Origin: Lachnospiraceae bacterium AB2028
Lineage (GTDB): Bacteria; Bacillota; Clostridia; Lachnospirales; Lachnospiraceae
Length of the DNA stretch: 64,000 bases
Reading direction: 5' to 3'
NCBI GenBank assembly: GCA_000621425.1
Contig: JHYJ01000003.1
Location: 346,913-410,912 of the forward strand
Shown: positions 33,477 through 41,743 of the stretch, one piece after another
Layout of the letters: each line of letters starts with the position of its first letter
Numbering within the stretch: the stretch's first letter is position 1
Position numbers and translations under genes: made by a program
Notes under the pieces: model-generated
The model's database searches: none
The model's input: only the letters and a program-made list of their open reading frames with translations
What the model was told of the DNA's origin: nothing

Positions 33477-34112
33477 ATGAATCGGCCTGACTTTGACAAC
33501 ATAAAAGATTTTGCTGAGTTCAGTAAATATTACTGGTACAGGGATGAACTGATAAAAATCTGCAAAGCCCATGGACTTAAAGCTACAGGAAGTAAGATTG
33601 AGCTGAACAGAATTATCGAGGCCTATTTTTCCGGAGAAAAAATCCTTCCGGATCCGCCAAAGAAAAAGTCCCCTGCCGGAAAATCCAAAAAGGGAAAAAT
33701 TTCAGAACTTACTCTGGACACGGGACTGATAGAATGTGGTTTTACATTTGGCAACAGATTCAGGGAATTTTTCTTAAAACAAACCGGCGAGGAACATTTC
33801 AAATTCAATGTTGATATGGTTGCTTCTGCCAAGGCTGTAAAAGAAAACGGCGACGAATCATTTACACTAGGCGACCTGCTTGACATATATTATGGAAAAA
33901 AAACCTACGCAACATATGACAAGTCTGCCCTGCAGTGGAATAAATTTGTAAAAGATTTCTGTGCTGACAGCTCAACTGATATTTTTCCGGAGAGATTAAA
34001 AGCTGCGGCTGCTTTATGGAAGATCGTCCGTGAGTCTGATAAAGAAAAAGTTTATAGTCATGAGTTGTTTGAAGAATATAAGGATACGATTATTAATACA
34101 ATCAGTTCCTAA
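33477..34112 (+). CDS. SAP domain plus DUF6434 protein
   Basis: The protein is 211 residues. Residues 1-57 are a SAP-like module (MNRPDFDNIKDFAEF ... YRDELIKICKAHGLKATGS), close to the start of the 3780-5093 protein. A basic linker follows (PPKKKSPAGKSKKGK), then a DUF6434-like domain (GFTFGNRFREFFLKQTGEEHF ... FTLGDLLDIYYGKKTYATYD). A DNA- or RNA-binding role is plausible from the SAP module and lysines. No more is known. ATG 33477 follows the DUF3781 stop by 5 bp. The ribosome site is weak, so translational coupling is likely. Confidence 0.75.
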   Translation: MNRPDFDNIKDFAEFSKYYWYRDELIKICKAHGLKATGSKIELNRIIEAYFSGEKILPDPPKKKSPAGKSKKGKISELTLDTGLIECGFTFGNRFREFFLKQTGEEHFKFNVDMVASAKAVKENGDESFTLGDLLDIYYGKKTYATYDKSALQWNKFVKDFCADSSTDIFPERLKAAAALWKIVRESDKEKVYSHELFEEYKDTIINTISS

Positions 34113-34388
34113 AAACACTATATGTAAAATACTTACAAACATATGTTCGATATATGGATAATACTTAAAATCTAATCACAGACTTTTTATAAATATAAGA
34201 TAGTATAAAAGAATTCACTTTACTAATGGTTTTAAGAGAAGAAATAGAAAATTCAGAAATTGGAAGGTGGCTTCGTTAAAAACTAAAAATTTAAGAATCA
34301 CACCTGATGATATTTCATTTTTAGCATTAAAAGATAGACGGAACTAAATGAAATTAATTTTTATGATAAAAACGAAAGGAATACGACT
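34113..34388. other. AT-rich spacer, possible gene remnant
   Basis: No intact gene. One plus-strand frame near 34260-34346 (KTKNLRITPDDISFLALKD) looks like the end of a protein, but it has no start and I recognise nothing in it. Confidence 0.3.
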
Positions 34389-34850
34389 ATGCAGATTTCT
34401 CTCAAAACCGTAACCATCAACGATTACGATTTAATCTACGAATTATGGAACAGCACCGAGCAGTCAAGACGTGCACTTAACCCTGTCGATGATTCAAGAG
34501 AAGGAATAGAAAAATATTTAAATCGTAATCCCAATACCTGCTTTCTTGCATACGATGAATCCTCAGCGGAAAAAATTGTCGGAGTGATACTCACTGGACA
34601 TGACGGCAGAAGGGCGATCATCCATCATTTATGTGTCCACCCCGATTACCGCCGCATGGGTATTGCGAATATGCTTGTGAAAAAAGCTGAAGAAGCTCTT
34701 ATTGAAGAAGGCATCACTAAGATCTTCGGACTGGTCTTCAAAGATAACGACACTGCCAATGCTTTCTGGGAAAGAGAGGGCTACTCACTACGCACCAATC
34801 TTAACTACAGAAACAAAAGCCTGAATTCTGATGTCCCTACTGGGGAATGA
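34389..34850 (+). CDS. GNAT-family N-acetyltransferase
   Basis: The protein is 153 residues: SLKTVTINDYDLIYELW at the start, IVGVILTGHDGRRAIIHHL, the acetyl-CoA loop VHPDYRRMGIANMLVKKAEE, and the closing FWEREGYSLRTNLNYR. It is a complete single-domain GNAT with a terminator at 34854. A GAAAGGA ribosome site precedes the ATG. The substrate is unknown. Confidence 0.85.
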   Translation: MQISLKTVTINDYDLIYELWNSTEQSRRALNPVDDSREGIEKYLNRNPNTCFLAYDESSAEKIVGVILTGHDGRRAIIHHLCVHPDYRRMGIANMLVKKAEEALIEEGITKIFGLVFKDNDTANAFWEREGYSLRTNLNYRNKSLNSDVPTGE

Positions 34851-34853
34851 CCG

Positions 34854-34880
34854 ACACCCACCATTTTGGTGGGTGTTTTT
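34854..34880 (+). terminator. terminator of the GNAT gene
   Basis: ACACCCACC and GGTGGGTGT form a perfect 9-bp stem around ATTTT, followed by TTTTTATTT, 4 bp past the stop. Confidence 0.9.
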
Positions 34881-35015
34881 ATTTGTCTTTTTGTCTGATT
34901 TTAGAGAACTTTTTCTTCAAACATTAATTATTTTGTACCTTGCTTTTTTTCCGTATTAGATAGACAATAATAACTGTTGGAATATTCCGAATGACTAAAA
35001 AAGGAGCCTATCGAA

Positions 35016-35792
35016 ATGGGGAACACAGCCAAAATAATCTCGATGTCAATGCAAAAAGGCGGAGTGGGAAAAACCACCAGTGCAGTAAACCTTTCTGCTG
35101 CTCTCGCTGAAAAAGGCAAAAAAGTTCTCTTGATAGATATAGATCCTCAGGGCAATGCCACTACAGGTTTCGGTCTGGATAAGATCACCATTGAAGATGA
35201 AAGGGAGACCACCTATTCAGTTCTTCTCGGTGACTGCTCCATTGGTGAAGCAATAATAAAAGATGTAATACCGAATGTTTCAGTCATTCCTTCAAATATA
35301 AATCTTTCAGCTGCAGAGATCGAACTTTCAAGATTTGAAGAACGTGAGTTCATATTGAGCAAAGAGCTGGAGTATGTTAAGGACGATTATGATTTCATCA
35401 TCATCGACTGCCCTCCTTCTTTGAACACTCTTACACTGAATGCACTCTGTGCAGCCCAGTCAGTACTGATCCCTCTTCAGTGTGAGTACCTTGCTCTGGA
35501 AGGATTAAGCGATATCATCCAGACTATCAATCTGGTAAGGGAAAACCTGAATCCCAATCTCGACCTGGAAGGAATCTTCATGACAATGTACGATTCCAGG
35601 ACATCACTTTCCGTACAGGTTACTGAAAATGTAAGGGAGACATTTCCGGATAAAACTTACAAAACTGTTATCCCCAGAAATGTCCGTCTTTCCGAAGCAC
35701 CTTCTTTTGGAATGCCCATCACAAAATATGATCCAAAGTCTGCCGGTGCAGAAGCTTACAGAAATCTGGCAGAAGAGTTGTTACAAAAATAA
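35016..35792 (+). CDS. soj: chromosome-partitioning ATPase ParA/Soj
   Basis: The protein is 258 residues. The deviant Walker A KGGVGKTT is at 14-21, with LLIDIDPQGNATTGFG, YDFIIIDCPPSLNTLTLNAL and the closing IPRNVRLSEAPSFGMPI typical of chromosomal Soj. It binds DNA as an ATP dimer and, with ParB on parS, segregates origins and modulates DnaA. The three parS sites are 3-7 kb to the left. AAGGAG lies before the ATG. Unusually, no parB follows: the next gene is a convergent thioesterase, and no parB is seen in the window. Confidence 0.95.
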   Translation: MGNTAKIISMSMQKGGVGKTTSAVNLSAALAEKGKKVLLIDIDPQGNATTGFGLDKITIEDERETTYSVLLGDCSIGEAIIKDVIPNVSVIPSNINLSAAEIELSRFEEREFILSKELEYVKDDYDFIIIDCPPSLNTLTLNALCAAQSVLIPLQCEYLALEGLSDIIQTINLVRENLNPNLDLEGIFMTMYDSRTSLSVQVTENVRETFPDKTYKTVIPRNVRLSEAPSFGMPITKYDPKSAGAEAYRNLAEELLQK

Positions 35793-35889
35793 AATCATCT
35801 TTACGAGACCAAAGGTTTTATTATTGTGTTAAATTTAAATTTGATTTTCGGATTTTTTGCGTTTTAAATTTCTTTAAACGTATATTTTA

Positions 35890-36318
35890 TTAGTCTTCGT
35901 TATCTTTTGAGAGCATAGAGAGCGTCTCAAAAAGCTCAGGAAAATCTCTTTTTACCCTTACAATTTTGCCTTCCTTATTTACAAAGCAGTGCTCACTTGT
36001 TCCGGTAAAAGCTAAAGTTCCGTCCTGCTTGTACATTTCGTATTCAAGAGCAAGCCTTACTCCTGAAATTTCCTTTACCCTTGTATGTATTTCTACTACA
36101 TCAGAAAAAGTAGTAGTATTTTTATATTTGCAGCTAAGGCTTACTACCGGTGACATTACTCCGGTCTCTTCTATCTTTACAAAATCCCATCCTATCTGAT
36201 TCATGAAATCAGTTCTGGCTTCTTCCATCCAGCGGATGTAATTTGAGTGATGGCTTATCGCCATCTTATCTGTCTCATAATACTGAACCAAATGTTTGTA
36301 GATAAATTCTTTTTTCAT
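35890..36318 (-). CDS. acyl-CoA thioesterase, YbgC/4HBT hotdog family
   Basis: The protein is 142 residues. The N-terminus KHLVQYYETDKMAISHHSNYI has the catalytic Asp (D17) and the D-x-M-x-x-x-H context of YbgC-like hotdog thioesterases. It continues YIRWMEEARTDFM and SLSCKYKNTTTFSDVV. It hydrolyses acyl-CoA or acyl-ACP. Chain preference is unknown. Start 36318 is chosen from AAGGAAGG just upstream. It lies downstream of mnmE on the same strand, with a 44-bp gap. Confidence 0.85.
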   Translation of the reverse strand: MKKEFIYKHLVQYYETDKMAISHHSNYIRWMEEARTDFMNQIGWDFVKIEETGVMSPVVSLSCKYKNTTTFSDVVEIHTRVKEISGVRLALEYEMYKQDGTLAFTGTSEHCFVNKEGKIVRVKRDFPELFETLSMLSKDNED

Positions 36319-36362
36319 AGTTCCTTCCTTATGCTGCCTCATCATCTACACAAATATCTTTC

Positions 36363-37763
36363 CTATTTTCCCATACAGAATTTTGAAAAGATCTCATTTA
36401 CCAAGTCATCATCAATTTCTTTTCCGATTATAAATCCGAGATGCTGGTATGCACTCATCAGATCAATAGAGAAAAAATCTTCCTCCATTCCATTGTCTAT
36501 GCTTTCCATTACATGTTCCAGTGAAACCTTAGTCTGCTCAAGCTCTTCTAAATGACGAAGGTTTGTTACTACCACTTCGTCATTGATCTTTTTATCCGGA
36601 TCACCAAACATTGAAAGCAGGTTATTCTGCAATTCATCCATGCCTTCATTATTTTTTGCTGAAAGCATTATCACCGGTATGTCACTTCCTGATTTTTTTC
36701 TGATTTCATTTTCATCAGTTACTGTTTCCAAGTCAGATTTATTAAGAATGATCAGAGTGTTTTTTTCTTTGATCATATCCATTATCCTCTTGTCATTTTC
36801 ATCAAGGGGAATTGATGAATCAACCACAAAAAGTATCAGATCCGCAGACTCAGCATTTTTCTCTGCCCTGTCCACTCCGATCTTTTCTACCTTGTCATCA
36901 GTTTCACGGATTCCTGCAGTATCCATCAGGTTAAGCTGCATGTTTCCTATCATCACGGATTCTTCTATGGTATCCCTTGTTGTTCCGGCAATGTCAGTAA
37001 CGATGGCACTTTCATGACCGGACAGCATGTTAAGAAGTGATGACTTTCCGGCATTTGGTTTTCCAAGTATTACTGTTCTGATGCCGTCTTTTTTTATACG
37101 ACCATTCTGAGACAGCTTTACCATTTCAGAAATTTCAGAAATGAAACCCTCTGTCTTTTCCCTTAATTCTTCAGGATATCCCGTCAGGTCAAAATGCTCC
37201 GGATCATCAAGAGCCGATTCGATAAATGCAGTCTCATGCAAAATCTCATTTCTTAATTTTTCAATCTTTTCGGCTAATCTTCCATTCAGCTGTTCCATGG
37301 AATTCTTCAAAGAAAATTCATTCTTCGAACCGATCACATCCATTACTGCTTCCGCTTCTGAAAGATCCATCCGTCCGTTTAGGAAAGCCCTCTTTGTAAA
37401 CTCTCCGGGTTCCGCAAGTCTTGCACCATTTTCTGTTACTAACTTCAGAATTTTCTGCATCAGAAAAATTCCGCCGTGGCAGTTTATTTCCACAGTGTCT
37501 TCACCGGTATAACTATGCGGTGACTTCATTAAAGAAACCAGCACCTCATCAGTCTTTACCGTAAGTTCATTTTCATAAATATAACCATGGTGGATAGTGT
37601 GAGTAGGGAAGGAAGAAATCTTTTTTCTGCCTCCGGTCATAAAAATCTTATCAGCAACCGAAACTGCTTCCGGTCCGCTGATCCTGATTATCCCTATTCC
37701 CGACTGAGTGACACCACTCGCAATGGCAGCTATAGTGTCGTTTGTAAGATAATTACTATTCAT
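36363..37763 (-). CDS. mnmE: tRNA modification GTPase MnmE
   Basis: The protein is 466 residues. The N-terminal formyl-THF-binding domain starts NDTIAAIASGVTQSGIGIIR. A helical domain follows, with an inserted G domain: GKPNAGKSSLLNML (P-loop), VTDIAGTTRDTIE, DTAGIRET, NKSD. The C-terminus carries the catalytic F-C-x-G-K (FCMGK). With MnmG it installs cmnm5U34 in tRNA. Start 37763 (MNSNYLTND) is preferred over 37784 because the latter lies in the jag terminator. mnmG and rsmG, usually next, are not in this window. Confidence 0.95.
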   Translation of the reverse strand: MNSNYLTNDTIAAIASGVTQSGIGIIRISGPEAVSVADKIFMTGGRKKISSFPTHTIHHGYIYENELTVKTDEVLVSLMKSPHSYTGEDTVEINCHGGIFLMQKILKLVTENGARLAEPGEFTKRAFLNGRMDLSEAEAVMDVIGSKNEFSLKNSMEQLNGRLAEKIEKLRNEILHETAFIESALDDPEHFDLTGYPEELREKTEGFISEISEMVKLSQNGRIKKDGIRTVILGKPNAGKSSLLNMLSGHESAIVTDIAGTTRDTIEESVMIGNMQLNLMDTAGIRETDDKVEKIGVDRAEKNAESADLILFVVDSSIPLDENDKRIMDMIKEKNTLIILNKSDLETVTDENEIRKKSGSDIPVIMLSAKNNEGMDELQNNLLSMFGDPDKKINDEVVVTNLRHLEELEQTKVSLEHVMESIDNGMEEDFFSIDLMSAYQHLGFIIGKEIDDDLVNEIFSKFCMGK

Positions 37764-37780
37764 AAAACCTGTAAAATAAA

Positions 37781-37808
37781 ACACCCCACCAACGATCTGT
37801 CAGTGGGG
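37781..37808 (-). terminator. terminator after khpB/jag
   Basis: On the minus strand GCCCCAC and GTGGGGT pair around about 13 nt, followed by GTTTTATTTT. It separates khpB from mnmE. Confidence 0.75.
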
Positions 37809-37821
37809 CATCATCTAAATC

Positions 37822-38790
37822 TTAATAATTGTTCTTCAGAGTTACAACAACTTTTCTGTAAGGCTCTTCACCTTCGGAGTGGGTTGTTACATATCTGTCA
37901 TTCTGAAGAGCAGAGTGGATGATCCTTCTCTCATAAGGATTCATGGGCTCAAGTGTAACTGACCTTCTGTTTCTCTTTACCTTGAAAGCAATATTCTTTG
38001 CAAGCTTTTCAAGAGTATCCTTTCTGCGCTTACGATAATCTTCGATATCAACCTTTACCCTTACATAATCTTCCATACCCTTGTTTACTACAAGGCTTGT
38101 AAGATACTGAACGGAATCAAGAGTCTGTCCGCGCTTTCCGATAAGCAGTCCCATCTCTTCGCCTTCAAGCTCAACATTGAGAGTATACTCACTGTCAAAA
38201 GAGCAGGTGATCTTTGTCTCTATCTTCATTGCTGCGAAAAGATCTGTTAAGAATTTCTCTGCCTCTGCGATAAGCCTTGTCTGGTCTTCTTCGGATACGG
38301 GCTTAACAGGCTTGGAAGGCTTTGACTCTACAACAGTTTCTTCTTCTCTCTTCTTTGAGAAATCCCTTCTGCCGCGGCCGCGCTTTGCATCTCTTTCTTC
38401 TCTGTCGCGCTTCTTGTTTGCACGGATTTCTTCTTCGTCATGCTCTTCAAGAACATTCATTTCACGAAGCTTGTTTACTCTTTCCTCGTTTGCCTTCTTC
38501 TCAGCTTCTTTAGCTGCAGCCTTTTCAGCTTCCTTCTTTTCTTTTTCTTCCTGAGCTGCGGCCTTTTCAACTGCAGTCACTTCAGCTCTCTTTTCTTCGA
38601 TTTCAGTGAAAGACTCTTCCTTTACTCTTGCCTTGATCACTGCATTCTTTGCACCGATTCCGATGAATCCGCTTGAACCTTCTTCAACTACTTCATAATC
38701 AAGCCTGTCACTTGTTACGCTGAAAGTCATGCAGGCATCTGTTATGCAATCATCTACTGTCTTTGCTGAAAACTCTCTGTAATCTGCCAT
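37822..38790 (-). CDS. khpB: RNA-binding protein KhpB (Jag/EloR)
   Basis: The protein is 322 residues. The Jag N-terminal domain (YREFSAKTVDDCITDACMTF ... GFIGIGAKNAVIKARV) is followed by a long charged linker rich in K/E/A and R/D (about 60-170). A KH domain (MGLLIGKRGQTLDSVQYL) and an R3H domain (PYERRIIHSALQNDRYVTTHSEG) follow. It binds RNA and is tied to cell elongation and division control in Firmicutes. It follows yidC closely (15 bp), the usual order. Its linker is longer than in Bacillus. Confidence 0.95.
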   Translation of the reverse strand: MADYREFSAKTVDDCITDACMTFSVTSDRLDYEVVEEGSSGFIGIGAKNAVIKARVKEESFTEIEEKRAEVTAVEKAAAQEEKEKKEAEKAAAKEAEKKANEERVNKLREMNVLEEHDEEEIRANKKRDREERDAKRGRGRRDFSKKREEETVVESKPSKPVKPVSEEDQTRLIAEAEKFLTDLFAAMKIETKITCSFDSEYTLNVELEGEEMGLLIGKRGQTLDSVQYLTSLVVNKGMEDYVRVKVDIEDYRKRRKDTLEKLAKNIAFKVKRNRRSVTLEPMNPYERRIIHSALQNDRYVTTHSEGEEPYRKVVVTLKNNY

Positions 38791-38805
38791 TTCTTTCTCC
38801 TCCCA

Positions 38806-40167
38806 TTAATCCTTCTTGGAATTATTTTTCTCGTTGAACTCTTTTACCAAGTTTGCCTTTGAAGCAAGGCTTCCTGATTTTGAAGTATTTTTATTACTAT
38901 ATTCAGAAGATTCCTTCAGGTTCTTCTTTACATTTGTTTTGTCGGAAACAGAATTTTTCTTTTCAGTATTTCCTTTGTTATCATTCTTTCCGGCATTCTT
39001 GGTATTTTTCTTTGCATTGTCGGAAATCTGCTGAACCGGAAGTCCCTGCTTCCTGCGCTTCTCATTCTGCTTTTCAACATTTTTCTTTATCATCTCATCG
39101 ATGTCCATCTTATCGAGGTGCTTGTTAACTACCACCTGGATGATGGAACGAACTATGGAACCTGTTATCCAGTAGATACCCATACCGATGGGAAGACTGA
39201 AACAGAAAAATGCTGACATAAGAGGCATGATGGTATTCATGGTCTTCATTGAAGAAACCATGGGATTTTCTTCCTCTGCAGCCTTTTTGCTTCCTGAATT
39301 ATTGCTCTGCATCTGGGGCATCAGCTTTGTGTTGATCCACTGGGTAAGTGCAGCCAGAACAGGAACGGCAATAACGCTTATCATAAGGATCCAGTTTTTA
39401 TCATCCATTGCCCACTCAGCCTTAAGCACATTGCTGGGCGAGTAGCCGATGTTCATTCCTAAGAAACTGTTGAATTTCTCAAGCTGCATTGATGTCTGTG
39501 TAAGTGCATCTGAAAGTGAAGGAAAAGTAGCCTTCATGGTTGCCCAGTCTACTTCTGATGCTCTGTTAAGCGCATCAATTATAGTATTCTGCGTATATTC
39601 AGCACTTCCTTCTACTGCTCCATAGAAAAGATCATTGTTTAACTGTTTTGAATAATAGGAATATCCGTTGAATTCCTTGAATAATTCTGTAAGCTGTTCC
39701 TTGTTTGATGCATTATAAACATCCGTAACAACAGGAAAAAAAACTTCCTTGATCCTGCCTACATATGCAGGCATATTGTAAAGAACCCTATACAATGCAT
39801 AGAGAATAGGCATCTGGATCAAAAGCTGTATGCAGCTGCCGGAAGGATTTACCCCGTACTTCTGGTAAACCATCTGTGTTTCCGTATTCATTTTCTGCAT
39901 TGACTCCTGGTCAGTGCGTCCCTTATATTTTTCCCTGATAGCCGTAAGCTCAGGATTCATCTTATTTGAAAGCTTTGAAAACTTCTGCTGCTTTACCGTA
40001 AGGGGCAAAAGCAGGAGATAGATCAAAATTGTCATTATTATAATGGCAAGACCGGCACTGGGATATTCCATGAAAAGATCCAGGAACCAGAATATGCCTT
40101 CAAGTAATAATCCTATGAGCCAGGAAAAAGGTTTTAATATCACGTTTGAAGTCTGAGTAAGTAACAT
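38806..40167 (-). CDS. yidC: membrane protein insertase YidC
   Basis: The protein is 453 residues with five TM segments in the Firmicute YidC layout (PFSWLIGLLLEGIFWFLDL, GLAIIIMTILIYLLLLPLTV, QLLIQMPILYALYRVLYN and later). The cytosolic loop begins KQQKFSKLSNKMNPEL and the C-terminal tail is very basic and Asn/Lys/Ser-rich (from about 370). No lipobox is seen, unlike Bacillus SpoIIIJ. An internal extracytosolic region of about 110 residues between TM2 and TM3 is longer than usual. It inserts and folds membrane proteins with or without Sec. Confidence 0.95.
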   Translation of the reverse strand: MLLTQTSNVILKPFSWLIGLLLEGIFWFLDLFMEYPSAGLAIIIMTILIYLLLLPLTVKQQKFSKLSNKMNPELTAIREKYKGRTDQESMQKMNTETQMVYQKYGVNPSGSCIQLLIQMPILYALYRVLYNMPAYVGRIKEVFFPVVTDVYNASNKEQLTELFKEFNGYSYYSKQLNNDLFYGAVEGSAEYTQNTIIDALNRASEVDWATMKATFPSLSDALTQTSMQLEKFNSFLGMNIGYSPSNVLKAEWAMDDKNWILMISVIAVPVLAALTQWINTKLMPQMQSNNSGSKKAAEEENPMVSSMKTMNTIMPLMSAFFCFSLPIGMGIYWITGSIVRSIIQVVVNKHLDKMDIDEMIKKNVEKQNEKRRKQGLPVQQISDNAKKNTKNAGKNDNKGNTEKKNSVSDKTNVKKNLKESSEYSNKNTSKSGSLASKANLVKEFNEKNNSKKD

Positions 40168-40305
40168 TAACCTGTATCTCCTTTTTTCTTGTTTCCGTAA
40201 CTATACCGGATAGTTACTCATTTCTTTCTATATAAATATGTAAAAACACATAAATATGACATTCGCCATATTTCTACATAATAATAGAAAGAATTCTTCT
40301 TTGAT

Positions 40306-40572
40306 TCAGTGATTTTCTGTGCGATATCTGCTTCTGATCTTTGGATTTCTTAAAGAAAACTCCTCGGGAACCGGATCATACCCGCCCCTGGAAAAAGGAT
40401 TGCATCTTAATATTCTGTAAAAAGACAAAAAACCGCCTTTCAAAGCACCATACTTCTGTACTGCCTCCAGTCCATATGTGGAACAAGTGGGGTAGTAGGG
40501 GCAACGGGTGCTTTTAAGCGGTGAAAGATATTTTCTATAGAAATTGATCAAAAAGATCATCACATATTTCAC
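40306..40572 (-). CDS. yidD: membrane protein insertion efficiency factor YidD
   Basis: The protein is 88 residues with the YidD signature [19 protein letters not shown] and [17 protein letters not shown]. An N-terminal amphipathic helix attaches it to the membrane. It helps YidC insert proteins. Its ATG overlaps the stop of rnpA by 4 bases (40569-40572), the usual coupling. A 138-bp gap separates it from yidC and holds no gene. Confidence 0.95.
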   Translation of the reverse strand: MKYVMIFLINFYRKYLSPLKSTRCPYYPTCSTYGLEAVQKYGALKGGFLSFYRILRCNPFSRGGYDPVPEEFSLRNPKIRSRYRTENH

Positions 40573-40916
40573 TGTTTCTGTACCTTGCTTATCTTATGAA
40601 TCTTTGCCAGATGCAGGAGGGACTTTGTGACGGTATCATACCTTATATCAACTGCCGCTTTCCTCACAACGACGACGATGTCCAAACCACTATTGAACAC
40701 TGATTCATTTCGTCTGTAGCTTTCTTTTATTAGTCTCTTTAATCTGTGTCTTACGACACTGTTTCCGGTTTTCTTGCTGACAGATATTCCTAATCTGTTA
40801 ATATCCATATGGTTTTCTGACACGTACATAACAAAATATTTGTCTGCAACGGATTTTCCACGACGATACACTTTCCTGAAATCGTCGTTCTTTTTCAAAC
40901 CAACCGAAAATTCCAT
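40569..40916 (-). CDS. rnpA: ribonuclease P protein component
   Basis: The protein is 115 residues. The central metal/RNA face is [20 protein letters not shown], the RNR motif of RnpA, with [20 protein letters not shown] at the start. It is the protein cofactor that helps RNase P RNA mature tRNA 5' ends. It lies 38 bp after rpmH, separated by a terminator hairpin at 40928-40954. Confidence 0.95.
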   Translation of the reverse strand: MEFSVGLKKNDDFRKVYRRGKSVADKYFVMYVSENHMDINRLGISVSKKTGNSVVRHRLKRLIKESYRRNESVFNSGLDIVVVVRKAAVDIRYDTVTKSLLHLAKIHKISKVQKQ

Positions 40917-40927
40917 ACCGAAACCTT

Positions 40928-40954
40928 AAAAAAGGGGTCACCCAGTAGTGACCC
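40928..40954 (-). terminator. hairpin between rpmH and rnpA
   Basis: On the minus strand GGGTCAC and GTGACCC form a 7-bp stem around TACTGG, followed by a CTTTTTT run. It looks like a full terminator or attenuator that lowers rnpA relative to rpmH. Confidence 0.75.
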
Positions 40955-41089
40955 TTAAGCTGATAATACTTTTCTGCCTTTTCTTCTTCTGGCTGCAAGT
41001 ACCTTTCTTCCACCGGGAGTACTCATTCTTGCACGAAAACCATGAACTTTGGATCTCTGTCTGTTCTTGGGCTGAAATGTCATCTTCAT
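40955..41089 (-). CDS. rpmH: 50S ribosomal protein L34
   Basis: The protein is 44 residues: [20 protein letters not shown], then [20 protein letters not shown] and VLSA. This is the standard, very basic L34 sequence. AGGAGG lies 8 bases before ATG 41089. It is the first gene of the leftward core operon and reads away from dnaA, the classic Firmicute origin arrangement. Confidence 0.98.
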   Translation of the reverse strand: MKMTFQPKNRQRSKVHGFRARMSTPGGRKVLAARRRKGRKVLSA

Positions 41090-41743
41090 GATCAAACACC
41101 TCCTATTCCTATTAAATTTTCTTCTATTTTTACATTAGTGCCATTATGGGACAGTTGTCCCATTAAATGTCAGAAAACACTAAAGCAGATTATATATAAA
41201 TAAATCCCACAAGTCAAGGAAAAATAAGGATTTTCAGCATCTTCAAAAAGCCGAAAAAAAAGTTTTTCACATTTTTTTCAAGCACATATTTTTTTCAATC
41301 AATATGTTGTAGAGTTATAAAACTATTTTCCACAAGATGTGTAAAAGAAACATCTGTTCATGTTTTTTTAAAAACATTTTTTCTATTTACATAAATTTAT
41401 CCACCACATGTGGAAAAGATGTTGATAAAATCCGATTTAATTTGTGAAAGCCTTATTTTATGGGCTTTTTAAGCCATTTTTACTTGTTCATTTTATTTTT
41501 ATAAACTTTACTATAGTTATCTTTTACCATTATATGTTAACCACTTATAACCAAATTTATAAACATATCCACATTTTTTTATACACATTATAACATTTGT
41601 GTTTTTTATTTTCTTATTATACAATCTATAAATGTCGATAACCACAAGCCTTTTATTGTAAAAAGCAAGCATGGCAATACTCTGTATGTGTTACACATTT
41701 GCTATAACTGTGGTTATAAATATGATACGTGAGGGAAAAGCAG
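41090..41743. other. oriC: oriC, rpmH-dnaA part
   Basis: This 654-bp AT-rich spacer between divergent rpmH and dnaA has several DnaA boxes: TTTTCCACA (41326), the reverse box TGTGTAAAA (41338), TTATCCACC (41398), reverse TGTGGAAAA (41409), ATATCCACA (41565) and the perfect TTATACACA (41579). Long T/A runs around 41270-41620 could melt. It holds the rpmH and dnaA promoters too. Confidence 0.85.

Noticed and set aside
34200-34346. Possible remnant of a gene (KTKNLRITPDDISFLALKD)
   Set aside because: Too short, no start and no recognised family. Reported only as spacer content.
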